Source: CATOSP01 sp965216155 (GTDB lineage: Bacteria > Chloroflexota > Dehalococcoidia > Lucifugimonadales > UBA3495). From it: DNA of 64,000 nucleotides. Positions 51,164-60,097 of this stretch are shown in pieces. Position numbers and translations under genes: made by a program. How positions within the stretch are numbered: the stretch's first letter is position 1; every line of letters begins with the position of its first letter. The notes under the pieces were generated by a model that was not told the origin of the DNA, made no database searches, and saw nothing but the letters and a program-made list of their open reading frames with translations. Location of the stretch: contig CBDCFD010000005.1 of NCBI GenBank assembly GCA_965216155.1, positions 310,001 to 374,000 of the forward strand, read 5' to 3'.

Positions 51164-51402
51164 GCCGGGAGGTGACAAGTAGGTTGGACCATGAGTTGGA
51201 ATTGGAATCGGAGGCTTGCGTGATCTGCGGTGAAGCCCTGGATGGGGTCCACCAGACATCGTGCCAGATGTGTGGCGGGAAGTTTCATCAACCCTGGACA
51301 CAGGATGGCGACGTCCCACAGTGCGGCCGCATCGGCAGTCACGAAGAGGCCCTAGCCATCGTGTACCTGTGCGACGACTGCTACTTTGACCGTAGGCCCT
51401 AA
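51160..51402 (+). CDS. Small zinc-finger protein (RING/ribbon-like Cys set)
   Basis: The 80-residue product has paired Cys motifs CVICG, CQMCGGKFH, QCG and LCDDCYF: a C-x2-C, C-x2-C-x4-H, C, C-x2-C pattern resembling two metal sites in a cross-braced or ribbon fold. TTG at 51160 overlaps the cca stop; a TTG at about 51183 behind GGAGGT is an alternative start. Function unknown; it may bind zinc and nucleic acid or protein. It is transcribed with cca and an alcohol dehydrogenase. Confidence 0.65.
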   Translation: MSREVTSRLDHELELESEACVICGEALDGVHQTSCQMCGGKFHQPWTQDGDVPQCGRIGSHEEALAIVYLCDDCYFDRRP

Positions 51403-51420
51403 ACTTGGAGAGATTTAGAG

Positions 51421-52461
51421 ATGCAAGCGGTTTATATAGAGTCCCACGGCGGCCCCGAAGTCCTGACGCACGGCGAGCGGCCCGATCCTGAAGTACAGCC
51501 CGGCGGCGTGAAGATCAGGGTCTATGCAACCGCCCTTAACCGGCTGGACCTTTACACCCGGGAAGGCGGTCGCGGCCTGCAGCGCGAGTTTCCTCCTCCG
51601 CTAATTCTTGGCGGCGACTGCGCCGGTGAGGTGGCCGAGGTTGGCGCGGGAGTCAGGACCCTGAAGGAGGGCGACCGGGTGATCGTTAATCCCCGGTTGA
51701 GCTGTATGCAGTGTCCGGCGTGCCTGTCAGGTCAGGACGACCTGTGTCGGCGCTCACAGTTCCTGGGAAGCGCCATCGACGGGAGCTACGCCGAATACCT
51801 GTCCGTCCCCGCGGCCAACGCCCACGCGATTGGCGAGGGGGTCAGCTTCGATCATGCCGCCGCCGTTCCGACCACCTACCTGCCGGTGTGGAACATGTTG
51901 GTCCGCCGCTTGCAGCTCAAGCCCTGGGAAACGGTGCTGGTCCTCTCCGCCTCCGCAGGAGTGGGCACGGCCGCTATCCAGATGGCCAAGGACGTGATCG
52001 GGGCCCGGGTAATCGCCACGACAAGCAGCCCGGAGAAGGCTGCCAAGGCCAAAGAGTTGGGCGCCGACGAGGTGATCAACTACACCGAGGAAGATATCCG
52101 CGAGAGGGTCCGGGAGTTGACCGGAGGCGCGGGAGTGGACGCGGTGGTGGACCACGTGGGGGCCGATTTCTTCGGTCCGGCCTTCGCTTCCCTGCGTTCC
52201 GGGGGGCGGTACGGCATTTGCGGCGCGACCACCGGACTGCGGGCGGAACTGCATCTGGGCCTGCTGTTCAGCCAGCAGAAAGAGATTTACGGCGTGTACA
52301 TGGGCACCAAAGAGGACATGCGCGAGATCGTGGAGATGCTAAACCGGGGAGTCGTCCGCCCAGTCGTGGACCGCGCCTTCCCGCTTGCCCAGGCTGCCGA
52401 CGCCCACCGGGCCATGGAAGCCACCGGTTTCTTCGGCAAGCTGTTGCTGACCCAGGGATAG
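51421..52461 (+). CDS. Zinc-type alcohol dehydrogenase / quinone oxidoreductase (MDR family)
   Basis: The 346-residue medium-chain dehydrogenase starts MQAVYIESHGGPEVLTHGE. It has the structural-zinc motif CMQCPACLSGQDDLC (about residues 98-112, C-x2-C-x2-C-x7-C), GGDCAGEVAEVGAGV, and the nucleotide fold LVLSASAGVGTAAIQMAKDV (about 176-195). The usual catalytic zinc His (GHE) is replaced by GGDCAGE, so it may act as a quinone-type reductase. EVINYTEEDIRERVREL and VDAVVDHVG follow the family. Ends tail-to-tail with ogg. Confidence 0.9.
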   Translation: MQAVYIESHGGPEVLTHGERPDPEVQPGGVKIRVYATALNRLDLYTREGGRGLQREFPPPLILGGDCAGEVAEVGAGVRTLKEGDRVIVNPRLSCMQCPACLSGQDDLCRRSQFLGSAIDGSYAEYLSVPAANAHAIGEGVSFDHAAAVPTTYLPVWNMLVRRLQLKPWETVLVLSASAGVGTAAIQMAKDVIGARVIATTSSPEKAAKAKELGADEVINYTEEDIRERVRELTGGAGVDAVVDHVGADFFGPAFASLRSGGRYGICGATTGLRAELHLGLLFSQQKEIYGVYMGTKEDMREIVEMLNRGVVRPVVDRAFPLAQAADAHRAMEATGFFGKLLLTQG

Positions 52462-52496
52462 GGACCGTTCCGGTCTCACGCTCCGGGAGCCGACGG

Positions 52497-53339
52497 CTAC
52501 TTCTCCAGCCTTCTCCCGTGGAACAGGTATTGCTGGGAGTAGCCGCCGTAGCGGCCGAAGTAGTCGTGGGCCCATTCCAGCAGGACCCGGTCCGGGGGCG
52601 TCTTCTGGTCCGGGAAATACCACTCTCCCAGCGCCCGCCTTACCCACACGTCGATGGGGAACGCTTCCAGTTTGTCCAGCGAGAAGACGGCGATGCAGTC
52701 GGCGATTTTGGGGCCGATTCCGGAACATTCCATCAGCCGGTCTTTCGCCTCGGCGTAGGGCGCCCGGACCAGCGCGTCAAGGTCTAGGTTGCCCTCCGCA
52801 ACGGCTGAGGCCGCTTTAGCGACGTAGGGCGCACGGAACCCTAGCCCCAACCGCCGCAATTCCTGTTCTCCGGCCTGGTTGAGCTGGTACGGTGTAGGAA
52901 AGGAATGGCGCACCTGCCCGCCCAGCTCAATTGGCTCACCGAACGAGTCCGCCATCCGCTCCATGACCTGGTGAATGCGCGGAATGTTGGAATTTGCCGA
53001 GCAGATGAAGGCGATGAAGCACTCCCAGGGTTCCTGGCGCAGCACACGCAGTCCGGGGTACCGGTCCACCATCGCGGCCACGCGGCGGTCGCGGGTGATC
53101 TCGCCGTAGATTTCCTCCAGGTCGTCGTCAAGCCTGAAGTAGCTGCGCAGGAGGGGGACCAAGGAGGATTCCGGCCAGGGCTCGCTGTTGAACTCGACCT
53201 TGTGGCCTTCCTGCCTGATCCTGATATGGTTGGCTCGTATAACGCCGGTGAACCAGCCGTCTTCCCTTCGCCATCTATGCGCCTGGCCGCTCTCCAGGCT
53301 GGCGGATAGGTCGAAGGGCTGGTCAGGATCGAACCACAC
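52497..53339 (-). CDS. ogg: 8-oxoguanine DNA glycosylase / AP lyase, OGG1 type
   Basis: The HhH-GPD domain is clear: MECSGIGPKIADCIAVFSLD (about residues 204-223) with the catalytic Lys in GPKIADC, and the catalytic Asp in FPIDVWVRRAL (about 231). An N-terminal domain (FDLSASLESGQAHRWRREDG, WFTGVIRANHIRIRQ) matches the TBP-like domain of eukaryotic-type OGG1. Bacterial OGG1 is rarer than MutM; known mainly from clostridia, archaea and some Chloroflexi. I set the start at GTG 53339 (reads MWFDPDQPF), since longer frames overlap the helicase gene. It overlaps that gene by 17 bp, implying coupling. Confidence 0.88.
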   Translation of the reverse strand: MWFDPDQPFDLSASLESGQAHRWRREDGWFTGVIRANHIRIRQEGHKVEFNSEPWPESSLVPLLRSYFRLDDDLEEIYGEITRDRRVAAMVDRYPGLRVLRQEPWECFIAFICSANSNIPRIHQVMERMADSFGEPIELGGQVRHSFPTPYQLNQAGEQELRRLGLGFRAPYVAKAASAVAEGNLDLDALVRAPYAEAKDRLMECSGIGPKIADCIAVFSLDKLEAFPIDVWVRRALGEWYFPDQKTPPDRVLLEWAHDYFGRYGGYSQQYLFHGRRLEK

Positions 53340-56169
53340 GGTTTTCCCCGATCCATTCGGCGGCCAACGTGCCCACCGTGGCGATGTTGCTGGCTCTGAG
53401 TGTGCAGGGCGGTATGGATTCCAGGAAGGACTTCCCATAGGAGCGGCCTGTAATCCGCCGGTCCAACACTACTATCACCCCCTTGTCTCCCTTGCTCCGG
53501 ATCAACCTGCCGGTCCCCTGGCGGAACCGCAGCACCGCCTGGGGCACCGAATAGTCTCTGAATGGTTCGTCGTACTGGTCCGACCGGGCCTTGACGATAG
53601 GGTCTGTCGGCACCTGGAAAGGCAGGCGCGCCAAGACCAACGCCTTGAGGGTGCCGGTGGGCAGGTCCACGCCCTCCCAAAAGCTGCTGGTGCCGAGAAG
53701 CAGGCTCCTGGGGTTCTCTCCAAACCGAGTCATAAGCTGCTGAGGCGGGCCGTCCGAGCCTTGGGCCAACACCTGAATTCCCTCCGCCGACAGCGGTTCG
53801 CGCACGCGGTTGCTGACCGCCCGCAGTGAGGAGTAGGAGGTGAAGAGCGCCATAGTCCGGCCACCCACCGACCGGGCCAGATTGACCAGCACGTGGGAAA
53901 GGGCGGCGGCATAGCCTTGATCGTTGGGGGGAGGCATGTCGTCCGGGATCAGCAGCAGTGCGGCCCTCCGGTAGTCGAACGGGGAGCCAACCAGCAGTTC
54001 ACCGCTGTCGGCGGGCACACCCGTCCGGCTTCGGAAGTAGTCGAAGCTTCCTCCGGCGCTCAGCGTCGCGCTGGTGAGGACCACGCTGTCTTTCTTGTCG
54101 AAAAGTTGTTCCGACAGCGTCTGTCCCACATCCAAGGGGGCCGAGTGAAAGCTCAACTCGCCCCGGGAAGGATTGCGGGAAATCCAGAGGATGTTTTCGT
54201 CGTTGTGAGAGCCCAAGACTTGACCCAGGTGGTCGCTTAGACCCTCCAAGCTGTCGGCTACAGAGTACGCCTCCGACACCAAAGTTGGTTGATCGGCGGC
54301 GGTGGGCAGGGTCGTCGTGTCCAGGAATTGGCGAAGCTTGGACACGGAATTGATGGCCCGTTGCAGTCCGACCACCAGGTTTTCGCTGGCCAACGAGATG
54401 TCAGACCATACTTCCTGAGTTCGTAGCTGCCTGGTAAGGAGCAATTGGGACGGGTCGTTGGACGAGCCGCCGCTCTGGGAGTTCAAAAGGCGCTCAGCCG
54501 CCGCAAGCAGCCGTGACCACAGGTCCCTCAACCTGGGGGGGCCTGTCTCCACGTCTGACAGCGCACGCTCCGCCTCCTGACGTATCGCCGTTGCCAGTCC
54601 CTCCGCCCGGAGCGCGACGCGGATACCGGTCGTCAATCTTCCCTGGGTGTCCAGCACGTCATCCACCCGGTCCGCGGTGATCCGGAAGCCCAACTGGGAT
54701 GTGGCTTCGTCCTCCAGGTTATGGGCTTCGTCGACGATCAGGTATTGGTAGTCAGGAATGATGCCGCCGCCCCGGACCAGGTCGGCCATGAGCAAGGCAT
54801 GGTTTACCACGACTATGTCCGCCTGCTCTGCCCGGTCCCTGGCGGCCCGGAGGAAACAAGGGCTCCCGTCGCGCTGTCCAGGGCAGTAGCCTTTGTCCGA
54901 AGCGCAGACCCGGCTCCAGGTAAACGCGTCTCGTCCGGAAAGGTTGATTTCGCTACGGTCTCCCGATGCCGTATCCTGGAGCCAGACGGCGGTCTTGCCC
55001 AATATCCTCGCGTCGTCGACCCCGGGGTTAGGGCCGCTGGCAAGGTAATTCCAGCGCTTCAGGCAGAGATAGTTGCTTCTGCCCTTGAGCAGCGCCGCTT
55101 GCACCGAGCCCGGCTCGATGACTCCCGCGCCTTCCAGCACCTCCAACACCGCCGGAATGTCCTTGCCCAGGATCTGTTCCTGGAGGTTGATGGTGTTGGT
55201 GGATACGACTACTCTGCGCCCGGTTGACGCCGCGAACAGGACCGCCGGGACCAGGTAGGCCATGGACTTGCCGACGCCGGTACCGCCCTCCACAACAAGG
55301 CGCCGGCCCTCATATATGGCATTGGTCACGGCGGCCAGCATCTCTTCCTGCTCGGGCCGGTTCTCGAATCCCGGGAACACCGACGCGAAGGGTCCGCCGG
55401 GCCCGAGGAAATCCACGATACGGGAAGGTTCCAGGGGGGCGGCGCTGGAATCGGCCCTGCGCTTCTCGGGCCGGCTCAACCTGGATGCCAGGTTTTCCAG
55501 GTCCAGCCCCGTGAGGCCCAGCGCGGACAGACCGCCCTTCGAGCTTGCTTCCAGGCCCCGGAACACGGGGGTCAGGGCCCAATTGCTCCTCTGGGCCATG
55601 CCGGCGATATAATCCGTAAGTCCCGGGTCCAGTAGGGCGGCACGCCGGAGCAGGGCCAGGAATATGCCCTGGGTGGCCTTCGCATCGCTCAACGCCCGGT
55701 GAGGGTCTGAGTGGTAGATCCCAAAGTAGCCGCTCAGGTAGCGCAGCGAGTACTGCATACTCCGCGGGAGTAGCATGGAGGCCAGGTCCCAGGTGTCGTA
55801 GGAGGGGTTGTCCAGGGATACACCGTGGGATGCCAGGAAGTTCAGGTCGAAGGTGACGTTGTGCCCGATGACCGGAAGATCGGCCACGAACTCGGTAACC
55901 CTATCGGCGACGGAGCTGAAAAAGGGCGCCCGCCGGACCTGGTTGGGAGAAATATTGGTCAGCCGCTGGATGTGTTCGGGGATGGGACGCCCAGGATTGA
56001 CGAAGGTCTGCAACGTGTCGATGATCTCGTCGCCCTGGAACTTTACGGCTCCGACCTCGATGATTGTGTCCCGGGCCGAGTCGAGCCCGGTGGTTTCCAA
56101 GTCGAGGGCGACATGCACCTGCTCAAAGGGTGAAATAGCCGACGCCCCGATAGATGTTAAGGATGACAT
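53323..56169 (-). CDS. DnaQ-type exonuclease fused to DinG-type Fe-S helicase
   Basis: The 948-residue protein has an N-terminal DEDDh exonuclease (HVALDLETTGL about residues 20-30; VIGHNVTFDLNFL; HRALSDAKATQGIF) and a C-terminal superfamily 2 XPD-like helicase: RLVVEGGTGVGKSMAYLVPA (about 295), DEAHNLEDEAT (about 478), and C-terminal motifs SSFWEGVDLPTG and RFRQGTGRLIRSKGDKGV. The Fe-S Cys group is VCASDKGYCPGQRDGSPC. This is the B. subtilis-type DinG architecture with an added exonuclease, probably acting in repair. The next gene upstream is PHP; ogg overlaps downstream. Confidence 0.92.
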   Translation of the reverse strand: MSSLTSIGASAISPFEQVHVALDLETTGLDSARDTIIEVGAVKFQGDEIIDTLQTFVNPGRPIPEHIQRLTNISPNQVRRAPFFSSVADRVTEFVADLPVIGHNVTFDLNFLASHGVSLDNPSYDTWDLASMLLPRSMQYSLRYLSGYFGIYHSDPHRALSDAKATQGIFLALLRRAALLDPGLTDYIAGMAQRSNWALTPVFRGLEASSKGGLSALGLTGLDLENLASRLSRPEKRRADSSAAPLEPSRIVDFLGPGGPFASVFPGFENRPEQEEMLAAVTNAIYEGRRLVVEGGTGVGKSMAYLVPAVLFAASTGRRVVVSTNTINLQEQILGKDIPAVLEVLEGAGVIEPGSVQAALLKGRSNYLCLKRWNYLASGPNPGVDDARILGKTAVWLQDTASGDRSEINLSGRDAFTWSRVCASDKGYCPGQRDGSPCFLRAARDRAEQADIVVVNHALLMADLVRGGGIIPDYQYLIVDEAHNLEDEATSQLGFRITADRVDDVLDTQGRLTTGIRVALRAEGLATAIRQEAERALSDVETGPPRLRDLWSRLLAAAERLLNSQSGGSSNDPSQLLLTRQLRTQEVWSDISLASENLVVGLQRAINSVSKLRQFLDTTTLPTAADQPTLVSEAYSVADSLEGLSDHLGQVLGSHNDENILWISRNPSRGELSFHSAPLDVGQTLSEQLFDKKDSVVLTSATLSAGGSFDYFRSRTGVPADSGELLVGSPFDYRRAALLLIPDDMPPPNDQGYAAALSHVLVNLARSVGGRTMALFTSYSSLRAVSNRVREPLSAEGIQVLAQGSDGPPQQLMTRFGENPRSLLLGTSSFWEGVDLPTGTLKALVLARLPFQVPTDPIVKARSDQYDEPFRDYSVPQAVLRFRQGTGRLIRSKGDKGVIVVLDRRITGRSYGKSFLESIPPCTLRASNIATVGTLAAEWIGENRVVRS

Positions 56170-56214
56170 GCTGAAGGAGTACCTCCCCGCCCTTCACCGT
56201 TGACCCCTGCCTCT

Positions 56215-56910
56215 TTAGGCTGTAAAGGGTTGTAACCGCCCGGTCCGCAGGCCCACCGCCGGGTAAAAGGCCTTGGAATGAAGCGCCTTCAGAAATTCCG
56301 CTTCGTTGTTGATATCGTCCCGGAAGGCGGTGACGAATTTACCGATTCCATGCACCGAATGGGCGTCGCTGCCTCCGGTCACCGGCATCTTGAGGGCTTC
56401 GGCGACCTTCATGGCAAACTCGTTCTCGTTGTCCGCCGTGCCGCCGTTGGCGACCTCCACTGCGTTCACGAGCTTGAACACCGGATGGCCCAGGGCTTCG
56501 TCCGGTTCCTCCGGCAGAGGTTCCGATAGCGAGGGGTAAAGCAGCGGCCTTGCGGGACGGGGCCTGCTCAACACGGCGCGGAAGGGATGCGCCGATACTA
56601 CGAAGCCGCCCGCTCCCCTGGCAGCCCGGGTCAGGTTTTCCGCCTTGTGAAAACCGGCCTGATACTCATCCATGCCAAAAGCCAGCATGTGCCCCAGGTC
56701 GGTCTCGACTTCCATCGCCCTTACCAGCACGACGCTGTGCAGACTGGCGAACCGTCGAAATTCGTGCCGGTCCCAGGGACCGCTGTGTTCGGTAATGCAG
56801 AGGCCCCGGAGGCCAAGCCTGTCGGCTTCGAGGACCAAGTCTTCGGGGGATAGATTACTGTCGCTGCTGCCCTTGGTGGTGTGGATATGGAGGTCAAAAA
56901 GTCTTGCCAT
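56215..56910 (-). CDS. PHP-domain phosphoesterase
   Basis: The 231-residue product starts MARLFDLHIHTTKGSSDSNL, the HxH metal motif with D6-H8-H10, followed by LEADRLGLRGLCITEHSGPW (the second metal-binding block, EH), a His in VVSAHPFRA, and VTGGSDAHSVHGIGKFVTAF near the C-terminus (DxH). These residues match the PHP family of metal-dependent phosphoesterases (nucleotide or DNA-polymerase related). The substrate is unknown. The C-terminus LQPFTA is near the next start, 45 bp from the helicase-exonuclease gene, with which it may be cotranscribed. Confidence 0.87.
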   Translation of the reverse strand: MARLFDLHIHTTKGSSDSNLSPEDLVLEADRLGLRGLCITEHSGPWDRHEFRRFASLHSVVLVRAMEVETDLGHMLAFGMDEYQAGFHKAENLTRAARGAGGFVVSAHPFRAVLSRPRPARPLLYPSLSEPLPEEPDEALGHPVFKLVNAVEVANGGTADNENEFAMKVAEALKMPVTGGSDAHSVHGIGKFVTAFRDDINNEAEFLKALHSKAFYPAVGLRTGRLQPFTA

Positions 56911-57118
56911 AATGGCTTTGGGCCGCTGGCCAAAATCCTTCGACTCGCGACGGTTAAAGTTTATAGGCCAACACCTCCCCAGTCAATGGCCCCGTTTCAG
57001 TGAGAAAATTGCGAAACGTTGTACTTCGCCAGATGTTGGCCTGTATCACTACGAAAATACCAACTCGTCTTTACTATGAAAATAGGCGATTTTCATTCTC
57101 ATATGTGGCCCTCGCAAG

Positions 57119-57180
57119 GCCATGAGTATTTCCCGCGAAAAGCCTGCCCCCGGCTTGAACGAGGGCGGGAATCCACTACG
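57119..57180. repeat. Degraded REP-like element
   Basis: GGCCATGAGTATTTCCCGCG, then AAAAGCCTGCCCCCGGCTTG and GAACGAGGGCGGGAATCC, form a loose palindrome with the same AGCC...GGCT core and GGGAATCC edge as the other elements. It lies between the PHP and thioesterase genes. Confidence 0.4.
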
Positions 57181-57193
57181 ATGAAGAAGAATC

Positions 57194-57673
57194 TTATGCC
57201 GCCGCCGCGGCCAACTCCGGGAACCGCTCCAGGGGTAGAACGCCGCCGGTGGACTCGAAGGTTTCCACAAGTTCCCGGATGGCGCCGGGCACGGGCCGGG
57301 TGGCCCCGGACTCCGCCAGGAAGCCGACGTACACGCCCTCCATGGTAGTTAGCAACACGTCGGAGCCATCCGGATAAATCTCCATCTCCAGCGTGATGCT
57401 GGTGTTGCCAATGCGGGAGACCCGGACGAATATGTCGATCTCGTCATCGACCCGCGCCGGGGCCTTGTATTCGATCAGCGCCCGGACCGTGGCAACGTCG
57501 AAGTAACCGCGCTCGGCAATCCGGTAGATGCTGAAGCCGAGGTTGCGAAAGTACTCGGACTGGCCAATCTCCATGTAGTCCATGTACTTGCCGTTGTAAA
57601 CGATGCTCTGGGCGTCGCACTCCATCCATCGCACGCGCAGGGAAGTGTGAAACTTGAAGTCGCTCTTGGCCAT
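57194..57673 (-). CDS. Acyl-CoA thioesterase (4HBT / YbgC-like hot-dog fold)
   Basis: The 159-residue protein has the hot-dog core of the 4-hydroxybenzoyl-CoA thioesterase family: RVRWMECDAQSIVYNGKYMD (about residues 14-33), where the usual Asp is D21 (as in WxxCDxQxIVYNGxY), then YFDVATVRALIEYKAPARVD and SITLEMEIYPDG. Such enzymes hydrolyse acyl-CoA thioesters; the acyl group is unknown. It follows trmD by 18 bp in the same direction and is presumably cotranscribed with it. Confidence 0.86.
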   Translation of the reverse strand: MAKSDFKFHTSLRVRWMECDAQSIVYNGKYMDYMEIGQSEYFRNLGFSIYRIAERGYFDVATVRALIEYKAPARVDDEIDIFVRVSRIGNTSITLEMEIYPDGSDVLLTTMEGVYVGFLAESGATRPVPGAIRELVETFESTGGVLPLERFPELAAAAA

Positions 57674-57691
57674 TGGCGGAGGTCTAGTCCC

Positions 57692-58477
57692 CTAGCTCCC
57701 GTTTTCCCCGGACCGGTCATCGACATAACCCAGAGACGCCAGATAGTCCAGGTCGGCGCGTTGTAATCCGGCAGTGTGGAGGAGGTCCGGCCTCTTCTCC
57801 AGCGTGCGCCGCAAGGACTGCCGCCGCCGCCAACGGTCGATCTCCGCGTGGTGACCTGAGAGCAGAACCTCCGGTACTTCCATGCCCAGATATTCGGCCG
57901 GGCGCGTGTAGAGGGGGTATTGGAGCAGGCCCGACGTGATAGAGTCCTGGGTTACATTTTCCTGGGACCCCACGACACCGGGCACCAACCTGGAGACTGC
58001 GTCTATTAGCACCATTGCCGGCAGTTCACCTCCGGTCAGCACGTAGTCGCCGATGCTGACCTCACGGGCCTTGAAGCGCTGGTTAACCCGCTCGTCGATG
58101 CCGGCGTAATGGCCGCAGACCAAGATGATTTCAGGGGATGCCGCCAACTCCTCCAGCAGTGTCTGGTCCAGCACCTGGCCCTGGGGTGACATAACTACCA
58201 CGGGGACATCGGAAGTCACGGGGACATCGGAAGTTGGTGATCCGGAGGAAGAGAGGGCGGCTTCTACGGCTTCAATCACCGGCCCCGGTTTCATGACCAT
58301 CCCCGGACCTCCACCGAACTGGTAGTCGTCGGCGGTGCCGTGGGCGTCGTGGGTAAAGCCTCGAATGTCGGTGACTTCGACGGTGATTAGCCCCCGCCGT
58401 TGCGCTTGGCCCAACATGCTGGCTTGAAGGGGCGCCTGAATGATCTCGGGAAACAGGGTGAGGACGTGGAACCGCAT
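57692..58477 (-). CDS. trmD: tRNA (guanine37-N1)-methyltransferase TrmD
   Basis: TrmD methylates G37 of tRNAs with SAM and prevents frameshifting. The 261-residue SPOUT protein has MRFHVLTLFPEIIQAPLQ, YQFGGGPGMVMKPGPVIEAV (about 49-68), VCGHYAGIDERV, and the knot loop SIGDYVLTGGELPAMVLIDA (about 138-157). The linker between has two tandem copies of TSDVPV from an 18-bp direct repeat (58199-58234). TrmD normally sits with rpsP and rimM; here it is separated by more than 55 kb, lying with a thioesterase and a prolidase-like gene. Confidence 0.95.
   Translation of the reverse strand: MRFHVLTLFPEIIQAPLQASMLGQAQRRGLITVEVTDIRGFTHDAHGTADDYQFGGGPGMVMKPGPVIEAVEAALSSSGSPTSDVPVTSDVPVVVMSPQGQVLDQTLLEELAASPEIILVCGHYAGIDERVNQRFKAREVSIGDYVLTGGELPAMVLIDAVSRLVPGVVGSQENVTQDSITSGLLQYPLYTRPAEYLGMEVPEVLLSGHHAEIDRWRRRQSLRRTLEKRPDLLHTAGLQRADLDYLASLGYVDDRSGENGS
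58199..58234. repeat. 18-bp tandem direct repeat inside trmD
   Basis: CACGGGGACATCGGAAGT occurs twice in perfect tandem at 58199-58216 and 58217-58234, adding six residues in a surface linker of TrmD. Confidence 0.9.
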
Positions 58478-58527
58478 CGTGTAATGATACAGGAAACCAC
58501 GGCCTCTCCCAAAGGCGGCGGACCGGT

Positions 58528-59787
58528 TTAGCTAACGGCGGCCGGGGAAGGCGCGGGGGCTTCCAATTTATCGACGAACGCCACTCCACCCTTCATAACC
58601 ATCTTGATGCGCTCCCGGTCTCGCAACACCGAGATGTTCCGCAGCGGGTCGCCGTCGATGACCAGCAGGTCCGCGAACTTTCCCGGCTCTATGGCGCCGA
58701 TTTCCTTCTCCAGACCGCAACATTCCGCCGCCCAACCGGTGGCTGCTTGAATGCCTTGCATGGGGGTCATGCCCCGTTCAACCAGAAGCTCGATCTCACG
58801 GGCGTTGTCACCGTGGACATAGCCTCCCGAGTCCGTCCCGGCCACCACTTTGACCCCGGCGGCCAACGCCTGGTGCAGGCTTTCCCGGTGGACGTCCAGG
58901 AGGGCCTTGGCGCGTTCGACCATGTGAGGGGCGCTAATAGTGGAATGAAACTCGTAAATCTCGTAGGTGGGGACGAAGAATGTGCCTTTGTCGGCCATGA
59001 TCTTGACTAGGTCCGGCTCGTCAGCCAGGTAGCAGCCGTGCTCCACCGAGCCGACGCCAGCCTCGACGCACATGCGCAGGCCAGGCCCGCCGACGGCGTG
59101 GCACATGGTCCGGCGGCCCAGGGCAGCCGACTCCTCAACCAACGCCTTCACTTCGTCCGGGCCAAACTCTATGTCCATCGGACCGTGTCCGGGGCGTGAA
59201 CTCGCGCCGCCGGTGGTGGCGAACTTGATCACGTCGGCTCCAACGCGGGCCATCTCCCTGACCTTGGCGCGGACGGAGCCGGGGCCGTCGGCTACGCCGG
59301 CAGGGGTGTTGGGGTCGAAATGGTAGGCGTTGGGGTGACCGGACGGCGCCACGCGGTCGGCGAGTCCTCCGGTGGGCGAGATGATACCAATCGACAACAC
59401 CAGGCGGGGGCCGGTGATCAAGCCCTCTTGCACGGCAGTCTTGAATCCCGCGTCCAGCCCCCCCGCCTCCCGCAGGCAGGTATACCCGGCGGCCAGGGTG
59501 TCTTCGATGGCCTTGGCGGTGCGCAGGTAACCGAGGGACATGGGCTCGTCCAGACCCCAACGGCTCAGCAACGTATAGTCCTTGGATGCCAGGTGATCGT
59601 GACAGTCAATCAGTCCGGGCAGCACGGTCATCCCGGAAACATCGACGACTTCTGTGTCGATCGGCCAGGTCAAGGATTCACGGGGTCCTACGGCCTCGAT
59701 GCGGCTGCCGTTGACCAGCACCGCGGCGTCGTTTACTACGGGGCTGCCGGTCCCGTCGATCAGGTTGCATCCCACCAGGGCCTTCAT
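58528..59787 (-). CDS. Amidohydrolase, prolidase/imidazolonepropionase-like
   Basis: The 419-residue dinuclear amidohydrolase has DCHDHLASKDY (HxH about residues 62-64), the bridging Lys region DVIKFATTGGASS (about 187), MCHAVGGPG (His about 230), VGSVEHGCYL (His about 249) and VVAGTDSGGYVHG (Asp about 319). These and the ending AIEPGKFADLLVIDGDPL fit the Xaa-Pro dipeptidase / prolidase-like branch. The substrate may be a dipeptide or an organic amide. CGGAGGTG precedes the ATG by 7 nt. It is the first gene of the operon with trmD and the thioesterase. Confidence 0.86.
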   Translation of the reverse strand: MKALVGCNLIDGTGSPVVNDAAVLVNGSRIEAVGPRESLTWPIDTEVVDVSGMTVLPGLIDCHDHLASKDYTLLSRWGLDEPMSLGYLRTAKAIEDTLAAGYTCLREAGGLDAGFKTAVQEGLITGPRLVLSIGIISPTGGLADRVAPSGHPNAYHFDPNTPAGVADGPGSVRAKVREMARVGADVIKFATTGGASSRPGHGPMDIEFGPDEVKALVEESAALGRRTMCHAVGGPGLRMCVEAGVGSVEHGCYLADEPDLVKIMADKGTFFVPTYEIYEFHSTISAPHMVERAKALLDVHRESLHQALAAGVKVVAGTDSGGYVHGDNAREIELLVERGMTPMQGIQAATGWAAECCGLEKEIGAIEPGKFADLLVIDGDPLRNISVLRDRERIKMVMKGGVAFVDKLEAPAPSPAAVS

Positions 59788-60097
59788 GGGAACACCTCCG
59801 TTGCATGTTGTAACAGGGTTGGTGAACAGGGGCTATCGTGAACTGGAAATGGACAGGGCTTCCGGTCTTGAGGATGCCGTGATGCTAAGTGACACGCCAA
59901 AACCTTGTCAAGGCAATTCGAGAGACTGGCGGGATACCAGATGACGCGAAGCCGGGCAGCGGATTTCCCCGCGAACATGGTGCGAGTTTCGGCGAAGACG
60001 GTATCATGTATTGGTTATAATTTAAGAACTCCTACAAGAACACGGACCCTTGTCGTGTCTCCCGGTCTTCAACATCCTCTGCTTGAGTTGCTGTCAG
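59788..60097. other. Intergenic region with a possible -10 box
   Basis: Between divergent genes. TATAAT at 60016-60021 points toward the TolB-like gene but has no good -35 box. Nothing else is recognisable. Confidence 0.4.
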
